Positions 50,287-59,513 of a DNA stretch of 64,000 bases are shown here, piece by piece. Origin of the DNA: Bradyrhizobium ivorense (GTDB lineage: Bacteria; Pseudomonadota; Alphaproteobacteria; Rhizobiales; Xanthobacteraceae). The stretch covers positions 62,001-126,000 of the forward strand of contig NZ_CAADFC020000016.1 in assembly GCF_900696085.1 (NCBI RefSeq). The letters are read 5' to 3'. The notes beneath the pieces were generated by a model. That model searched no databases. It saw only the letters and a list, made by a program, of their open reading frames with translations, and was not told the DNA's origin. The position numbers and the translations under genes are program-made. Each line of letters begins with the position of its first letter. Positions within the stretch are counted from its first letter, which is position 1.

Positions 50287-50802
50287 TCATCGAACGGGCG
50301 AGGCTTGCCGCATCTCCGCCGCAGGCTGCCGGACCAGCAGGATGAACGCCGCGACATGGGTGATCATCAGCAGCGGCACGTAGACGATCGGGATCACGTA
50401 GTTGGCGCCGAGCTCGCCGGCGATCGGCGCAAGGCCGATCTGGATGCCGTGATAATAATCGACGAGGATGTCGACCGCGCCCACGAGGTTGAAGCCGACG
50501 ACGAACGCCCAGAACAGCGGACGGATGCGCACCGCGAGCAGCGCCAGCATGGCCAGCACGCCGGTGGCGAAATCGCCATAGGCGGCAAAGCTGGCGAAGT
50601 CGGCCGGCAGGTTGGCGCCGACCACGCCCGGCACCAGGAAGGACAGTCCGAAGAAGCGGAAGCTGTGCAGGGCCGCAATGGCGCGGTGCGCCGCGACGCG
50701 ATCCATCGCCGCAAGCCTCGGCCACGCATAGACCGAAAAGCAGAGCAGCCACGGGACGTAGCCGAGCGCGAGATGGATCTGGAAGACGGTTGCCGTGGAC
50801 AT
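50287..50802 (-). CDS. hypothetical membrane protein, five TMS
   Basis: A 171-residue protein with about five hydrophobic helices: FQIHLALGYVPWLLCFSVYAW at the N terminus, FFGLSFLVPGVVGANLP, FATGVLAMLALLAVRI, PLFWAFVVGFNLVGAVDILVDYYHG and YVIPIVYVPLLMITHVAAFILLV. The family is not one I can name. It starts 12 bases after the stop of the methyltransferase gene on the same strand, so the two form an operon. Confidence 0.75.
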   Translation of the reverse strand: MSTATVFQIHLALGYVPWLLCFSVYAWPRLAAMDRVAAHRAIAALHSFRFFGLSFLVPGVVGANLPADFASFAAYGDFATGVLAMLALLAVRIRPLFWAFVVGFNLVGAVDILVDYYHGIQIGLAPIAGELGANYVIPIVYVPLLMITHVAAFILLVRQPAAEMRQASPVR

Positions 50803-50814
50803 CTCAAATTCCTT

Positions 50815-51645
50815 TCAGGCGTTGATGGACACCGCTTCGAACACCGCGGTCAGGACGCCGAGCCGGCCTTCCATCAGATTGCGTCCGAGGTTGCTGGAGA
50901 GCTGCAGAAAGTCCGGCCCCATCACGACGCCGAGATTTGGCGACGGCGGCGGCCCCGACGCGCGCAGTTGCGCAAACCAGGCTTTGCCGGCCTCGGTGTC
51001 GTCCTGCCAGGCCAGGGTGCGAAAGCCCACCGGCTCGATCGCCGCGCGCGTCGCTGCGTCGGTCAGCAGAAAGCTGGTGGCCGGCGTGCGCGCCCACGGC
51101 ACCGGATAAAGCGGCTCGCCGCTCTTCGAGACGATGTCGAAGATCGCAAGGCGGCCGCCCGGCTTCAGCACCCGGCGGATCTCGCGATAGAGCTGCGCGC
51201 GGTCGGCGATGTTCATCGCCACATGCTGCAGGAGCGCTGCGTCGAAACGGCCGTCGTCGAACGGAAGCTTTTCCGCGCTCGCGACTTGAAACGACACCTG
51301 CCCGCTCTGCCCGGTCCGCTCGGTCAGATAGCGCGCGGCATCGACGAACGGCTCGCTGAGGTCGACACCGGTCACCGCGCAGCCGCGGCTCGCGGCGAGA
51401 AAGCGCGCCGGGCCGCCGATGCCCGACCCGACATCCAGCACCGACATGCTGGCCGTGATCCCGGCAAGGTCGGCAAGCTCGGCGGTGGCAGGCAGCCCGC
51501 AGGTGTGGAACTGGTCGAGCGGCGCCAGTTGCCGCGGAGTCAGTTGCTGGTTTTCCGGCCCGAGCACGGCCAGCGCCGTCCTCAGCCGCGCGGTCAGGCC
51601 GGTTGCGCGATAATGGTCGCGCACGCCATCAAGAACATCGGTCAT
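50815..51645 (-). CDS. class I SAM-dependent methyltransferase
   Basis: A 276-residue protein. Motif I is VLDVGSGIGGPARFLA (residues about 68-83), motif II VTGVDLSEPFVDAAR, motif post-I SAEKLPFDDGRFDAAL, and LKPGGRLAIFDIV (about 160-172). The arrangement, with DQFHTCGLPATAELADLAGI before motif I, resembles sarcosine/dimethylglycine methyltransferase or MPBQ-like enzymes that act on small amines or quinones. The product feeds an unknown path. It heads an operon with the membrane protein downstream. Confidence 0.86.
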   Translation of the reverse strand: MTDVLDGVRDHYRATGLTARLRTALAVLGPENQQLTPRQLAPLDQFHTCGLPATAELADLAGITASMSVLDVGSGIGGPARFLAASRGCAVTGVDLSEPFVDAARYLTERTGQSGQVSFQVASAEKLPFDDGRFDAALLQHVAMNIADRAQLYREIRRVLKPGGRLAIFDIVSKSGEPLYPVPWARTPATSFLLTDAATRAAIEPVGFRTLAWQDDTEAGKAWFAQLRASGPPPSPNLGVVMGPDFLQLSSNLGRNLMEGRLGVLTAVFEAVSINA

Positions 51646-51731
51646 GTCGGAATTCCTCCGGGATTCAGGTCCTGGCCGCAGAGATAGACGCGCTTCCAGC
51701 GAGCGACTATCCGCGATAATGTTGTCAGGCC

Positions 51732-52685
51732 ATGAAGCAGAACTTCACAGTCCGGCAAGGCGCGCTCGACGGCGTCGAGACCTTTCTCGCCGTGGCCCGG
51801 CAGCGCAGCTTTCGCCGCGCCGCGGCGGCGCTCGGCGTCACGCCGTCGGCCGTCAGCCAGGCGGTGCGCGCGCTCGAGGCACGATTGGGCGCGGCGCTGT
51901 TCGTCCGCACCACGCGCAATGTCGGCCTGACCGAGGCCGGCCAGCGCTTCTTCGAACGCGCGGCGCCCGCCTTCGCCGAGCTGATCGCCGCGGGCGAAGC
52001 CGCGCGCGACCTCGGGCAGCGTCCGGCCGGGCTGCTGCGCCTCGCCGTGCCCCGCGGCGTCGTGCCGCTGATCCTCGAGCCGATCATCGGCCCGTTCTGC
52101 CAGGCCTATCCCGAGATCGAGCTGGAGATCGCCGCCAGCGACGAGATGGTCGATCTCGCGGCCGGCGGCTTCGACGCCGGCATTCGCTTCGGCCAGTTCA
52201 TCGCGGCCGACATGGTCGCGGTGCGGCTGACCGCGCCCTTCCCCTTCGTGGTGGTCGGCAGCCCCGACTATCTGCGCGCGCGCAAGCGGCCGGAGCGCAT
52301 CGCCGACCTGCGCGACCACGCCTGCCTGCGCATCCGCCGCGCCAACGGATCGATCGCGCCGTGGTCCTTCATCGACGGCAACAAGACGATCGAGGCGATC
52401 GTCGCCGGCCCGCTGGTCGCGCACGACTATCCGACGCTGCTCGGTGCGGCGATCCAGGGCGTCGGGCTGGCGCAGGTGCCGGCGCCGATCGCCAAGGCGC
52501 CGATCGCGGACGGCCGGCTGCGCGCGGTGCTGACGCCGTTCGCGGTCACGACGCCGGGCGTGTTCCTGTATTACTCCGACCGGCGTCAGGTATTGCCAAA
52601 ACTGCGGGTGTTCATCGAGCACGTCAAACTGCGCAACGCGGCAGCGCCGCGCGGCGGAACGCGCAAGCCGAAGCAGACCGCGTAG
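51732..52685 (+). CDS. LysR family transcriptional regulator
   Basis: A 317-residue LysR protein: LDGVETFLAVARQRSFRRAAAALGVTPSAVSQAVRALEARLGAALFVRTTRNVGLTEAG. The effector domain includes FDAGIRFGQFIAADMVAVRL, typical of the subgroup that regulates oxidoreductases and GST genes. The C terminus is basic. It is divergent from the methyltransferase gene (86 bases) and in line with the GST gene 99 bases downstream. Confidence 0.88.
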   Translation: MKQNFTVRQGALDGVETFLAVARQRSFRRAAAALGVTPSAVSQAVRALEARLGAALFVRTTRNVGLTEAGQRFFERAAPAFAELIAAGEAARDLGQRPAGLLRLAVPRGVVPLILEPIIGPFCQAYPEIELEIAASDEMVDLAAGGFDAGIRFGQFIAADMVAVRLTAPFPFVVVGSPDYLRARKRPERIADLRDHACLRIRRANGSIAPWSFIDGNKTIEAIVAGPLVAHDYPTLLGAAIQGVGLAQVPAPIAKAPIADGRLRAVLTPFAVTTPGVFLYYSDRRQVLPKLRVFIEHVKLRNAAAPRGGTRKPKQTA

Positions 52686-52784
52686 CGGCGCCCGCCGTGC
52701 ACCAAAAAGAATTCAGTATCTGCTGTCGGGCGGCGCGCCAAGCGTTCGTCCTCGGACTGCCAGGCTGGAACGAGGAGAGACACG

Positions 52785-53423
52785 ATGACCATCACCATCA
52801 CCGCCTTTGAGCGCTCGCCGGACGGCGGCAAGGGACTGGCGCGAGACTCGCGGGTCCGCTGGGCGCTCGAGGAAGTCGGCCAGCCCTACGAAGTCCGGCT
52901 TGTCTCATTCCGCGCGATGAAGGAGAAGGCCCATCTGGCGCTGCATCCGTTCGGCCAAATCCCGACCTATGAGGAAGGCGACTTTGCCCTGTTCGAGACC
53001 GGCGCGATCGTGCTCCACATCGCCGAGCGTTACTCGGGCCTGCTGCCCGACGATGCCAACGCCCGCGCCCGCGCCATCAGCTGGATGTTCGCCGCGCTCA
53101 ACACGGTGGAGCCGCCGATCCTCGAACTGGTCACCGCCCGAATTTTCGAGGCCGACAGGCCCTGGAGCAAGGACCGCCTGCCGCTGGTGATGGATCGCGT
53201 CCGCGAACGGCTGAACCAGCTCTCCGCGCGCCTCGGCGATGCCGAATGGCTCGACGGCGCCTTCGACGCGGGCGACCTGATGATGGCGTCGGTGCTGCTG
53301 CGGCTGCGCGCATCGGGCCTTCTCGACGAGTATCCGAACCTTGCCGCCTACGTCGCCCGCGGCGAAGCGCGGCCGGCGTACCAGCGAGCGTTCGCGGCGC
53401 AGCTCGCTGTGAATGCCCGCTGA
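52785..53423 (+). CDS. glutathione S-transferase family protein
   Basis: A 212-residue GST. The N-terminal domain starts ITITAFERSPDGGKGLARDSRVRWALEEVGQPYEVRLV; the HPFGQIPTYEEGDFALFETGAIVLHIAE segment has the cis-Pro and the glutathione-binding E-T/S motif. The helical domain covers about 85-205. GAGGAGAGA precedes the ATG at 52785. It follows a LysR gene and is convergent with the broken SDR gene. The substrate is unknown. Confidence 0.88.
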   Translation: MTITITAFERSPDGGKGLARDSRVRWALEEVGQPYEVRLVSFRAMKEKAHLALHPFGQIPTYEEGDFALFETGAIVLHIAERYSGLLPDDANARARAISWMFAALNTVEPPILELVTARIFEADRPWSKDRLPLVMDRVRERLNQLSARLGDAEWLDGAFDAGDLMMASVLLRLRASGLLDEYPNLAAYVARGEARPAYQRAFAAQLAVNAR

Positions 53424-53529
53424 CCACTGACTGTCGCAGCCCGCACAGGCAACGCGAGATGCGAGAAAGCTGCGACGTCCTGTTGGGCGAGCCCCTGATA
53501 TCGCCGGGCTCGTCCGTGTTGCTCTCCCG

Positions 53530-54286
53530 TCAGCTCGGGTTCATCGCCGCAAAGATCTCTTCGTAGCGGCCGTCGCGCTCGGCGCTTCGCCTGGCGCGGT
53601 CGCGTTCGACCAGCACCTCGCCGCGCGCGTGATCGCCCCGCGCCAGAAGCTGCATCACCTCGGCGACATAGGCATCGAGGGGCATGGCGCGCGGGTCGGA
53701 CGCCTGCTGCGTGCCGGTCAGCTCCGTCTGCACATAGGGTGGTGCCAGTTCGAGCACCTCGATCGGAACATTGCGGAGCTGATGCCGCACCGATTGCAGC
53801 CAATAGTGCAGGAAAGCCTTGCTGGCGCAGTAGGTCGGGAAAATCGGCCCGCGGCACGAAGGCAAGGTTGGAGCTGGTCGCGACAATCGTCGCTTTCGGC
53901 TGCCGCTTCAGCAGCGGCAGGAACGCTGCCGTCGTGCGCAGCACGCCGAGGATGTTGGTCTCCACGATCGCCGCGGCATCGGAAACATCCCAGCCGTCGG
54001 CGGTCATATCCTCGGCGCGCGAGATGCCGGCATTCGCGATGAGCACGTTCAGCTCGGGGAATCGCGCGCGAACTTCGGTCGCGAGCCGCGGCAACGCGGT
54101 GGGATCGTCGAGATCAAGCGGCATCCCGACAAGCCCGGGCCGGGCCGCCGTGACGCGGTCAAGCAGCGCCTGCCGCCGTCCCGTGACGATGACGCGGTTG
54201 CCGCGTGCGTGAAATGCCTCCGCCAGCCCCCGGCCAATGCCGCTGGTGCCGCCGGTGACGAGGATCGTATTGCCAGTCATATTCAT
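53530..54286 (-). pseudogene. SDR family oxidoreductase (DltE-like), broken by a frameshift
   Basis: The start at 54286 reads MNMTGNTILVTGGTSGIGRG, with the cofactor loop TGGTSGIG, then LIANAGI and ATSSNLAFVPRADFP. Right after this the frame ends its likeness. The conserved continuation TYCASKAFLHYWLQS, with the catalytic Tyr and Lys, is found in another frame, ending at 53530. One extra base in the TTTTCCC run (53837-53843 on the plus strand) explains the shift. Apart from this the gene is complete (about 250 residues) and resembles the DltE-like SDRs of COG3967. It could be a recent mutation or a base-calling error in the homopolymer. Confidence 0.8.
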
Positions 54287-54845
54287 GGGTGTTGCCTTTC
54301 CATCGGGATCTGATCACCGGAAAGACGACGGCGGCCTGCGGCATGTGCCGGCCAGCCGACAGCACGCACCGTGACGCGGCCAGGCCGCGCCAACAATGGA
54401 CACGTCGATCGGACAAGCGCCCGCAGAGGAGGAATTGGGTGGCATACCGTTGCGTCTTTCCGCCGAGATCTCCCTGCTGGGACCCTCTCGACCAAGGACG
54501 CGTTGGATGACGGTAACGCCTACGGCAGCGCGGGTTGACCGGCTGCGGGACCATGGGTAGCGGCGCAGGCCGAGATCGTCAAGACCGCAACACTGTAGCC
54601 GCAGAAGCGAAGCGACGCGCGGGACGGATCGCGTTGCGGGACGGCCCGGCCGGCCCCGGATATCGCTACGCTCATCCGGGCTACGCTTGCCGTTCAGCTT
54701 TCGAGCAATGCCAACACATTGACCTGCGGAAGCCGTTAAATCACCGCGACATACAACCATTTATAGTACACTTTTAGTTGAGTGGCTTTGCTCGCATGAA
54801 TCGGCAGTATGACTCGCATACTTAGCGTCTTTGGGGAGCGGTCCG
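54287..54845. other. gene-free region with a repeat
   Basis: These 559 bases between the broken SDR gene and the Vps62-like gene hold no convincing reading frame. A dispersed repeat lies at 54595-54686. To its right (54700-54845) the DNA is notably less GC-rich, with TAAATCACC, TTTATAGTACACTTTTAG and similar stretches. That part probably holds the promoter of the Vps62-like gene. Confidence 0.5.
54595..54686. repeat. dispersed repeat (GTAGCC...GGGCTACGC type)
   Basis: It begins GTAGCCGCAGAAGCGAAGCG and ends CCGGATATCGCTACGCTCAT then CCGGGCTACGC. The same element occurs at 59422-59510, and a fragment lies at about 47733-47763. It is a well-known non-coding repeat type of Bradyrhizobium-like genomes. 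The two fuller copies bracket the segment 54.8-59.4 kb. Confidence 0.65.
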
Positions 54846-56708
54846 ATGGCTTGGGGTTCTCTGACAGAAATTGTCGCGATGTTCGCACCGAGGGCGTTCC
54901 TGGACTCGCAGGAAGTGAACTTCCCCTCATCGACCAACGACTTCTGCGCCCAGGTCGGATATCAGGTCTCTGACGGACCGTACTTTCCGCCGCCGTGGCA
55001 GTGGAGTGACATCAAGACATTCGGCCCGCAGGATTTCCTGTCGGTCCCGCCCACGGTGCCCAGCACCTTCGTGGGCGGCAATCTGACCGACGCGACGGCC
55101 TACGTCCACGTCAAGGCCGTGCAGGGCCAGGCAAATCTGGTCGATATCCAGTACTGGCTGTTCTACAATTTCAACGGCGCGGAGACGCTGCGGGTCGAAG
55201 CGCCCCTGGTGAGTCCGGGCGAGATGCCGCTGCCGCAGTCCTACCATTTTGGCGACTGGGAATGCGTCACCGTGCGGGTGAACAGCAGCCAGCAGGTCGT
55301 GGCGGTCTGCTTCTCCCAGCATTCCACCGAGCAGTGGTGTCTGCCGAGCGAGGTGACCTTCACCGGCGCCAATCCCCACGTGTACGTGTCGAGGGGCTCG
55401 CACGCGAACCGCCCGGAACCGGGCGGGCCGTTCTGGATCAAGGCCATCGACGTCAACTTCATGACGTTTGGCCCTGTCGACTATGCCGACGGCGCCGGGA
55501 AGGTCGTGGATTACTGGAAATCGTTCGTGATCGTCGCCAACGATGCCCCGCAATACTTCCCCGACCAGCCGGCCGATCCCGGCTGGCTGAAGTTTCAGGG
55601 CACATGGGGCCAGCCATTGTCCACGCCGTTGACGCCGCAACAGGTCGTGGAGGGGATCCTGCTTGCGGCCAGCAAATCGCCCGTGATGGCTCCGTTCATA
55701 TCGGTGCTCGGGACCATCGTGGGTTCGACCACCCTTGCCCTCGAATTCGCCGGCATTATCGACTTCTCGAAGAACGCTCCGACCAATCCGCCCACCAAGG
55801 GCCTGTGGCAGAATGCACTCCCGCTCGAACCGCCGCTGTCGAGCAAGTTCGCTCCCGCGCTGGCATCGTTCGAGCAGAGCTCGGACGCGATCGAGCTGGC
55901 GCTGGTGTTCGTCGTCAACGACAGCAGCAATGAGATCTGCACTGCGTCCACCACCGACGGGGTGGACTGGACCGCAGCGACCGAGGTCAAGCAGACCAGC
56001 CGGGCCGCGCCGTGCCTGGTGCCGTTCAACGGCGGCCTTTGCCTCGCGTTCATCTCCAACGACGGCGGTCACCGGATCCTGACCTGCCTGTCGACCGACG
56101 GCCAGAGCTGGGCAGGCAACTATCACACCGGGCAGACCAGCCCGGCCCGGCCCGCTTTGGCTGGCTTCGACAGCAAATTGTGGGTGGCGTTCATCTCCAA
56201 CGACAGCAGCGACCGGCTGCTGATCTGCTCATCGGCGGACGGCAAGACCTGGTCGGACAACGAGCAGGTCACCGGGCAAACGACGTCGACCGGGCCGGCG
56301 CTGGCCTCGTTCAACGGCAAGCTCTGGGTCGCGTTCGTTGCAAACAACAGCAGCAATCAGCTGCTGCTGTGCTCATCGCTCGACGGCAAGGTCTGGGGCG
56401 CGAACGCGCTCGTACCATCGGCCGCCAGCCCGCAGCAGCCTTCGCTGGCCGTCTTCAACAACAAGCTCTGGCTGGCATTCCTCGACGATGACAACGATGT
56501 CTGGATCACCTCGTCCAGCGACGGCCTGCTCTGGAGCATCAAACCGCAGCCCACCAGACTTATGAGCCAGGCGGCCCCTACCCTAACGGTGTTCGACGAG
56601 ACGCTCTACCTCGGGTGCATCGACAGTTCGAACCGGATCACACTGTATTCATCGCCCGACGGCGCGACGTGGTCGGAGGGATCGGTGATATTTCCGCCGG
56701 CGGTTTGA
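54846..56708 (+). CDS. Vps62-like domain fused to a six-repeat beta-propeller
   Basis: A 620-residue protein without signal peptide. Residues about 10-230 resemble the Vps62-related domain (VDIQYWLFYNFNG 100-111; HFGDWECVTVRV 134-145; YVSRGSHANRPEPG 180-193). Residues 235-330 are a linker with a hydrophobic stretch (280-305). Residues 333-620 hold six repeats of about 48 residues, each of the form (G)PALxxFxxKLWVAFxxNDSSNxLLxCSSxDGKTWS, like sialidase Asp-box propeller blades. GGGGAGCGG stands before the ATG at 54846. The role is unknown; a surface, toxin-like or carbohydrate-binding role is possible. Its less GC-rich upstream region suggests recent transfer. Confidence 0.78.
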   Translation: MAWGSLTEIVAMFAPRAFLDSQEVNFPSSTNDFCAQVGYQVSDGPYFPPPWQWSDIKTFGPQDFLSVPPTVPSTFVGGNLTDATAYVHVKAVQGQANLVDIQYWLFYNFNGAETLRVEAPLVSPGEMPLPQSYHFGDWECVTVRVNSSQQVVAVCFSQHSTEQWCLPSEVTFTGANPHVYVSRGSHANRPEPGGPFWIKAIDVNFMTFGPVDYADGAGKVVDYWKSFVIVANDAPQYFPDQPADPGWLKFQGTWGQPLSTPLTPQQVVEGILLAASKSPVMAPFISVLGTIVGSTTLALEFAGIIDFSKNAPTNPPTKGLWQNALPLEPPLSSKFAPALASFEQSSDAIELALVFVVNDSSNEICTASTTDGVDWTAATEVKQTSRAAPCLVPFNGGLCLAFISNDGGHRILTCLSTDGQSWAGNYHTGQTSPARPALAGFDSKLWVAFISNDSSDRLLICSSADGKTWSDNEQVTGQTTSTGPALASFNGKLWVAFVANNSSNQLLLCSSLDGKVWGANALVPSAASPQQPSLAVFNNKLWLAFLDDDNDVWITSSSDGLLWSIKPQPTRLMSQAAPTLTVFDETLYLGCIDSSNRITLYSSPDGATWSEGSVIFPPAV

Positions 56709-56748
56709 GGGAGTGGAGGACGCAATTTCCTTGCGGAGCGATGCCCTG

Positions 56749-56765
56749 CTCCCACTCGATTGTTC
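56749..56765. repeat. 17-bp guaA-end-like direct repeat, copy A
   Basis: CTCCCACTCGATTGTTC is identical to 60508-60524, in the same orientation. On the minus strand it reads ...ACA ATC GAG TGG GAG..., the T-I-E-W-E end of GMP synthetase, but here the stop codon is lost (CAG follows). It lies 41 bases after the Vps62-like gene. It may be an attachment-site scar or a chance match. Confidence 0.35.
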
Positions 56766-56789
56766 GCATCGTACCTAATGAGTTGCGCG

Positions 56790-57680
56790 TCAGTCGAGCG
56801 ATATCGACAGCCCCGCGAGAAGCGGCGCGTACGCGGCGAGCCTGCGGGATACGAACTCAGTGAAGAGCCGCACGCGCTTCGTCTTGCGTGTCTCCCCCTG
56901 CGTGAGCAGCCAGAGCGTTCCGTACATGTGCAGGCCGGTGCCCGGCACCCTCACCAGCAGGGGGTCGGCATCGCCGACGAAGCACGGCAGCGTCGTCATC
57001 CCGATCCCCCGCCGTACCGCGGCGATCTGCGCCTCGGCGTCCGTGACCCTGAACGGAACCCCTGCGGTGCGAACCTCGCGGACCCAATCCGGGATTCCAT
57101 GAATGCTGATGACGATCCACCTGACGGGATCAGGCGCGCCGCCACGCGACGCGGCGAGCCGATCGCGGGACATGTAGACGGCGCCGAACACCTCCGGCCC
57201 CTTCAGGCCGTGAAGATTGAGCGGCAGGGTTTTGCGGTCGTAGACAACGCGGATCGCGACGTCGGCCTCCCGGTTGGTCAGATTTGCCAGCTCGCCGGAC
57301 GACAAGATGTCCATCTCGATGTCCGGATGCAGGCGCGCGAAATCGGCGAAGTCCGGCATCAGCAGGTGTGTCGCAAGCGGCGGTGGCAGCGTCACCCGCA
57401 GAAGCCCGCGCACGCTCTGGTCGCGCCCGAAGATGCGCGTCTCCAGCTGGTGCGACGAGGCTTCCATCTGATCCGCGAACTCGAGGACCTCCTCGCCCGC
57501 GGCCGTCAGGCGGTAGCCCGACGGCAACTTCTCGAACACGTGCACCCCGAGCCGTTCCTCGAGTTGGCTGACGCGTCGCAGCACGGTCGAGTGGTTCACC
57601 CCGAGGCGCTCCGCGGCAGCCCGCACCGAGCCTCCGCGCGCGACGGCAAGAAAGTAGCGAACGTCATCCCAGTCGATCAT
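56790..57680 (-). CDS. LysR family transcriptional regulator
   Basis: A 296-residue LysR protein: IDWDDVRYFLAVARGGSVRAAAERLGVNHSTVLRRVSQLEERLGVHVFEKLPSGYRLTAAG, of the HSTVxRRV subgroup like the one at 34921. The effector domain includes LRVTLPPPLATHLLMPDFADF. The ATG at 57680 places the winged helix at the N terminus; the 71 upstream codons are rejected. It is divergent from the SDR/NADP-oxidoreductase pair across 328 bases and probably regulates it. Confidence 0.87.
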   Translation of the reverse strand: MIDWDDVRYFLAVARGGSVRAAAERLGVNHSTVLRRVSQLEERLGVHVFEKLPSGYRLTAAGEEVLEFADQMEASSHQLETRIFGRDQSVRGLLRVTLPPPLATHLLMPDFADFARLHPDIEMDILSSGELANLTNREADVAIRVVYDRKTLPLNLHGLKGPEVFGAVYMSRDRLAASRGGAPDPVRWIVISIHGIPDWVREVRTAGVPFRVTDAEAQIAAVRRGIGMTTLPCFVGDADPLLVRVPGTGLHMYGTLWLLTQGETRKTKRVRLFTEFVSRRLAAYAPLLAGLSISLD

Positions 57681-58008
57681 GGTGCAATCCGGCACCGCTG
57701 GGGTGCGCCATCCAAAGCCCCTGTCCAATACATCGAACAAGCACTTCGTATGTAGGTAGCACGGGCGGCCCATCACAGCCCTTGCCGACACGCGCGGCGT
57801 AATTCCGAACAGCAGACACCGATCGTCGCGGCCGGCTTCCGTCGTCCAGCCGGATCGATTTCGCACCACCGATGTGCGCGCTTCCGCACTCAACGGCCGA
57901 CGCCGGCCGGCCTACTTCGAGCTTCAGGTTCTCGGGGCCTCCGCGGACGAGCCAAAGACGGGAGCCTGAAGGAAGTGTCACGTCGCAAATGGGAACAGAG
58001 AAGAAATC
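57681..58008. other. gene-free divergent control region
   Basis: 328 bases between the LysR ATG and the SDR ATG. No reading frame, repeat or clear palindrome stands out. AGGAAG (57969-57974) lies too far from the SDR ATG to be its ribosome site; AGAGAAGAAA just before it is more likely. Confidence 0.4.
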
Positions 58009-58743
58009 ATGGGAAAGCTTGAAGGTAAGATTGCAGTCATCACGGGTGGATCGAGCGGCATGGCGCTGGCGAGCGCCAGGCGGTTCGTTGAAGAAGGCGC
58101 CTATGTTTTCATCACGGGCCGCAGGCAGCAGGCGCTCGACGAGGCCGTCAGGCTGATCGGCGGAAGCGTGACCGGCGTGCGCGGCGACGCGGCCAATCTC
58201 GACGACCTCGACCGTCTGTTCGATACGGTCAGGCGGGAAAAGGGCAGGATCGACGTCCTGTACGCGAGCGCCGGTATCGGCGAAGCCGTCCCGCTGGGCG
58301 AGATTACCGAGCAGCACTTCGATGCGACCTTCGGCCTGAATACGCGCGGCACGCTGTTCACGGTCCAGAAGGCGTTGCCGCTGTTCAACGATGGCGGATC
58401 GATCTTCATGACCGGGTCGGTTGCTTCGGTGAAGGGTTTTCCTGGTTACAGCGTGTATGCGGCAAGCAAGGCGGCATTGCACGCATTCGCACGCGGATGG
58501 CTCAACGAGCTGAAGGGCCGGAATATCCGGGTCAACGTGCTGCACCCGGGGCCGATCGCCACGCCGATGCAGGACCAGGTTCTCACCGAGGAGGCGAAGC
58601 GGATGTTCGAATCCCTGATCCCGCGGGGAAAGATGGGTCGTCCAGAGGAAATCGCGGCGGCCGCGCTGTTTCTTGCGTCAGACGATTCGAGCTTCGTGAA
58701 CGGACTGGAGTTGTCCGTCGACGGCGGCTTCTCGGCGATCTGA
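58009..58743 (+). CDS. SDR family oxidoreductase
   Basis: A 244-residue classical SDR. The glycine motif is varied (TGGSSGMALASAR, residues about 12-24, with M in place of I). The usual NNAG is YASAGIG; the catalytic YAASK is at about 150-154 (SVYAASKAALHAFARGW). The C terminus SFVNGLELSVDGGFSAI is typical. R near residue 38 (TGRRQQAL) suggests NADP(H). It is followed at 41 bases by the NADP-binding gene, so both form an operon under the divergent LysR. Confidence 0.88.
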   Translation: MGKLEGKIAVITGGSSGMALASARRFVEEGAYVFITGRRQQALDEAVRLIGGSVTGVRGDAANLDDLDRLFDTVRREKGRIDVLYASAGIGEAVPLGEITEQHFDATFGLNTRGTLFTVQKALPLFNDGGSIFMTGSVASVKGFPGYSVYAASKAALHAFARGWLNELKGRNIRVNVLHPGPIATPMQDQVLTEEAKRMFESLIPRGKMGRPEEIAAAALFLASDDSSFVNGLELSVDGGFSAI

Positions 58744-58784
58744 AAGGCCGAGCAATCAATATCAACACAGATCGGAGAAGCATC

Positions 58785-59384
58785 ATGAGCTATGCGATTG
58801 TAGGATTCGGTAAGGTAGGCCAGGCCCTCGCCCACGCCTTCGCCCGCAAGAACATCGAGGTGACCGTGGCGAGCCGCCGGCCGCCCCAAGCGTTGGCACC
58901 GCAGGCTCGCGCGATTGGACCCACGGTCGTCGCCAAGTCGCTGCGGGATGCACTCGAGGCCGACACGATCATCCTGGCGGTCCCGTTCGGTGAGCATCGC
59001 GAGGTTGCGAAGGCCCTGCCGAGCTGGAAAGGCAAGACGGTCATCGACGCGATGAACGCGCAAGTTCCCCTTGAGGAGCTGGATGGTCTCCTGTCCTCCG
59101 CCTTCGTCGCCAAGGCGTTCACCGGCGCCAGGCTCGTGAAAGGCTTCAATCACCTGATCGCGGCCAAGCTGGCTGCCGATCCGATCGTCGAGGGCGGGCA
59201 CCGGGTCGTCTTTCTCTCTGGTGACGACGAGGACGCGATCGCTCCCGTGGCAGCCCTGGCCAAGCAACTCGGGTTCGCACCCGTCAAGCTGGGCAAGCTC
59301 GACGAGGGCGGCGCGCTGGTGCACGCACGCGGCCGCGTTTGGGGCCCGCTGATCTTCCAGGATTTGTTCAAGAAGGAGCAGTAG
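58785..59384 (+). CDS. NADPH-dependent F420 reductase-like (NAD(P)-binding) protein
   Basis: A 199-residue protein. The N-terminal Rossmann motif SYAIVGFGKVGQALAHAFARKNIEVTVASRRPP (GxGxxG with an SRR NADP signature) and DTIILAVPFGEHREVAKALPSWKGKTVIDAMN fit the NADPH:F420 oxidoreductase-like family (F420_oxidored). In proteobacteria lacking F420, such proteins act with unknown partners. CGGAGAAGC lies before the ATG at 58785. It is the second gene of the SDR operon. Confidence 0.87.
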   Translation: MSYAIVGFGKVGQALAHAFARKNIEVTVASRRPPQALAPQARAIGPTVVAKSLRDALEADTIILAVPFGEHREVAKALPSWKGKTVIDAMNAQVPLEELDGLLSSAFVAKAFTGARLVKGFNHLIAAKLAADPIVEGGHRVVFLSGDDEDAIAPVAALAKQLGFAPVKLGKLDEGGALVHARGRVWGPLIFQDLFKKEQ

Positions 59385-59421
59385 TCGATCTACGAGCGTG
59401 TGATTGGGCCCGAGAGACGAG

Positions 59422-59510
59422 CAGCCCGCATGAGCGCAGCGACATGCGGGGCCGGTTGCGATGCGCGCACAGGCCGGTCCCGGATATCGCGTCGCTCATC
59501 CGGGCTACGC
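59422..59510. repeat. dispersed repeat (GTAGCC...GGGCTACGC type)
   Basis: It begins GCAGCCCGCATGAGCGCAGC and ends CCCGGATATCGCGTCGCTCA then TCCGGGCTACGC, the same family as 54595-54686. It stands at the 3' side of the SDR operon, right before the HNH gene end. Confidence 0.65.
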
Positions 59511-59513
59511 TTC

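Noticed and set aside
50305..51687. Plus-strand reading frame of 460 codons
   Set aside because: Antisense to the membrane-protein and methyltransferase genes; no domain, and composition dominated by R, D and H.
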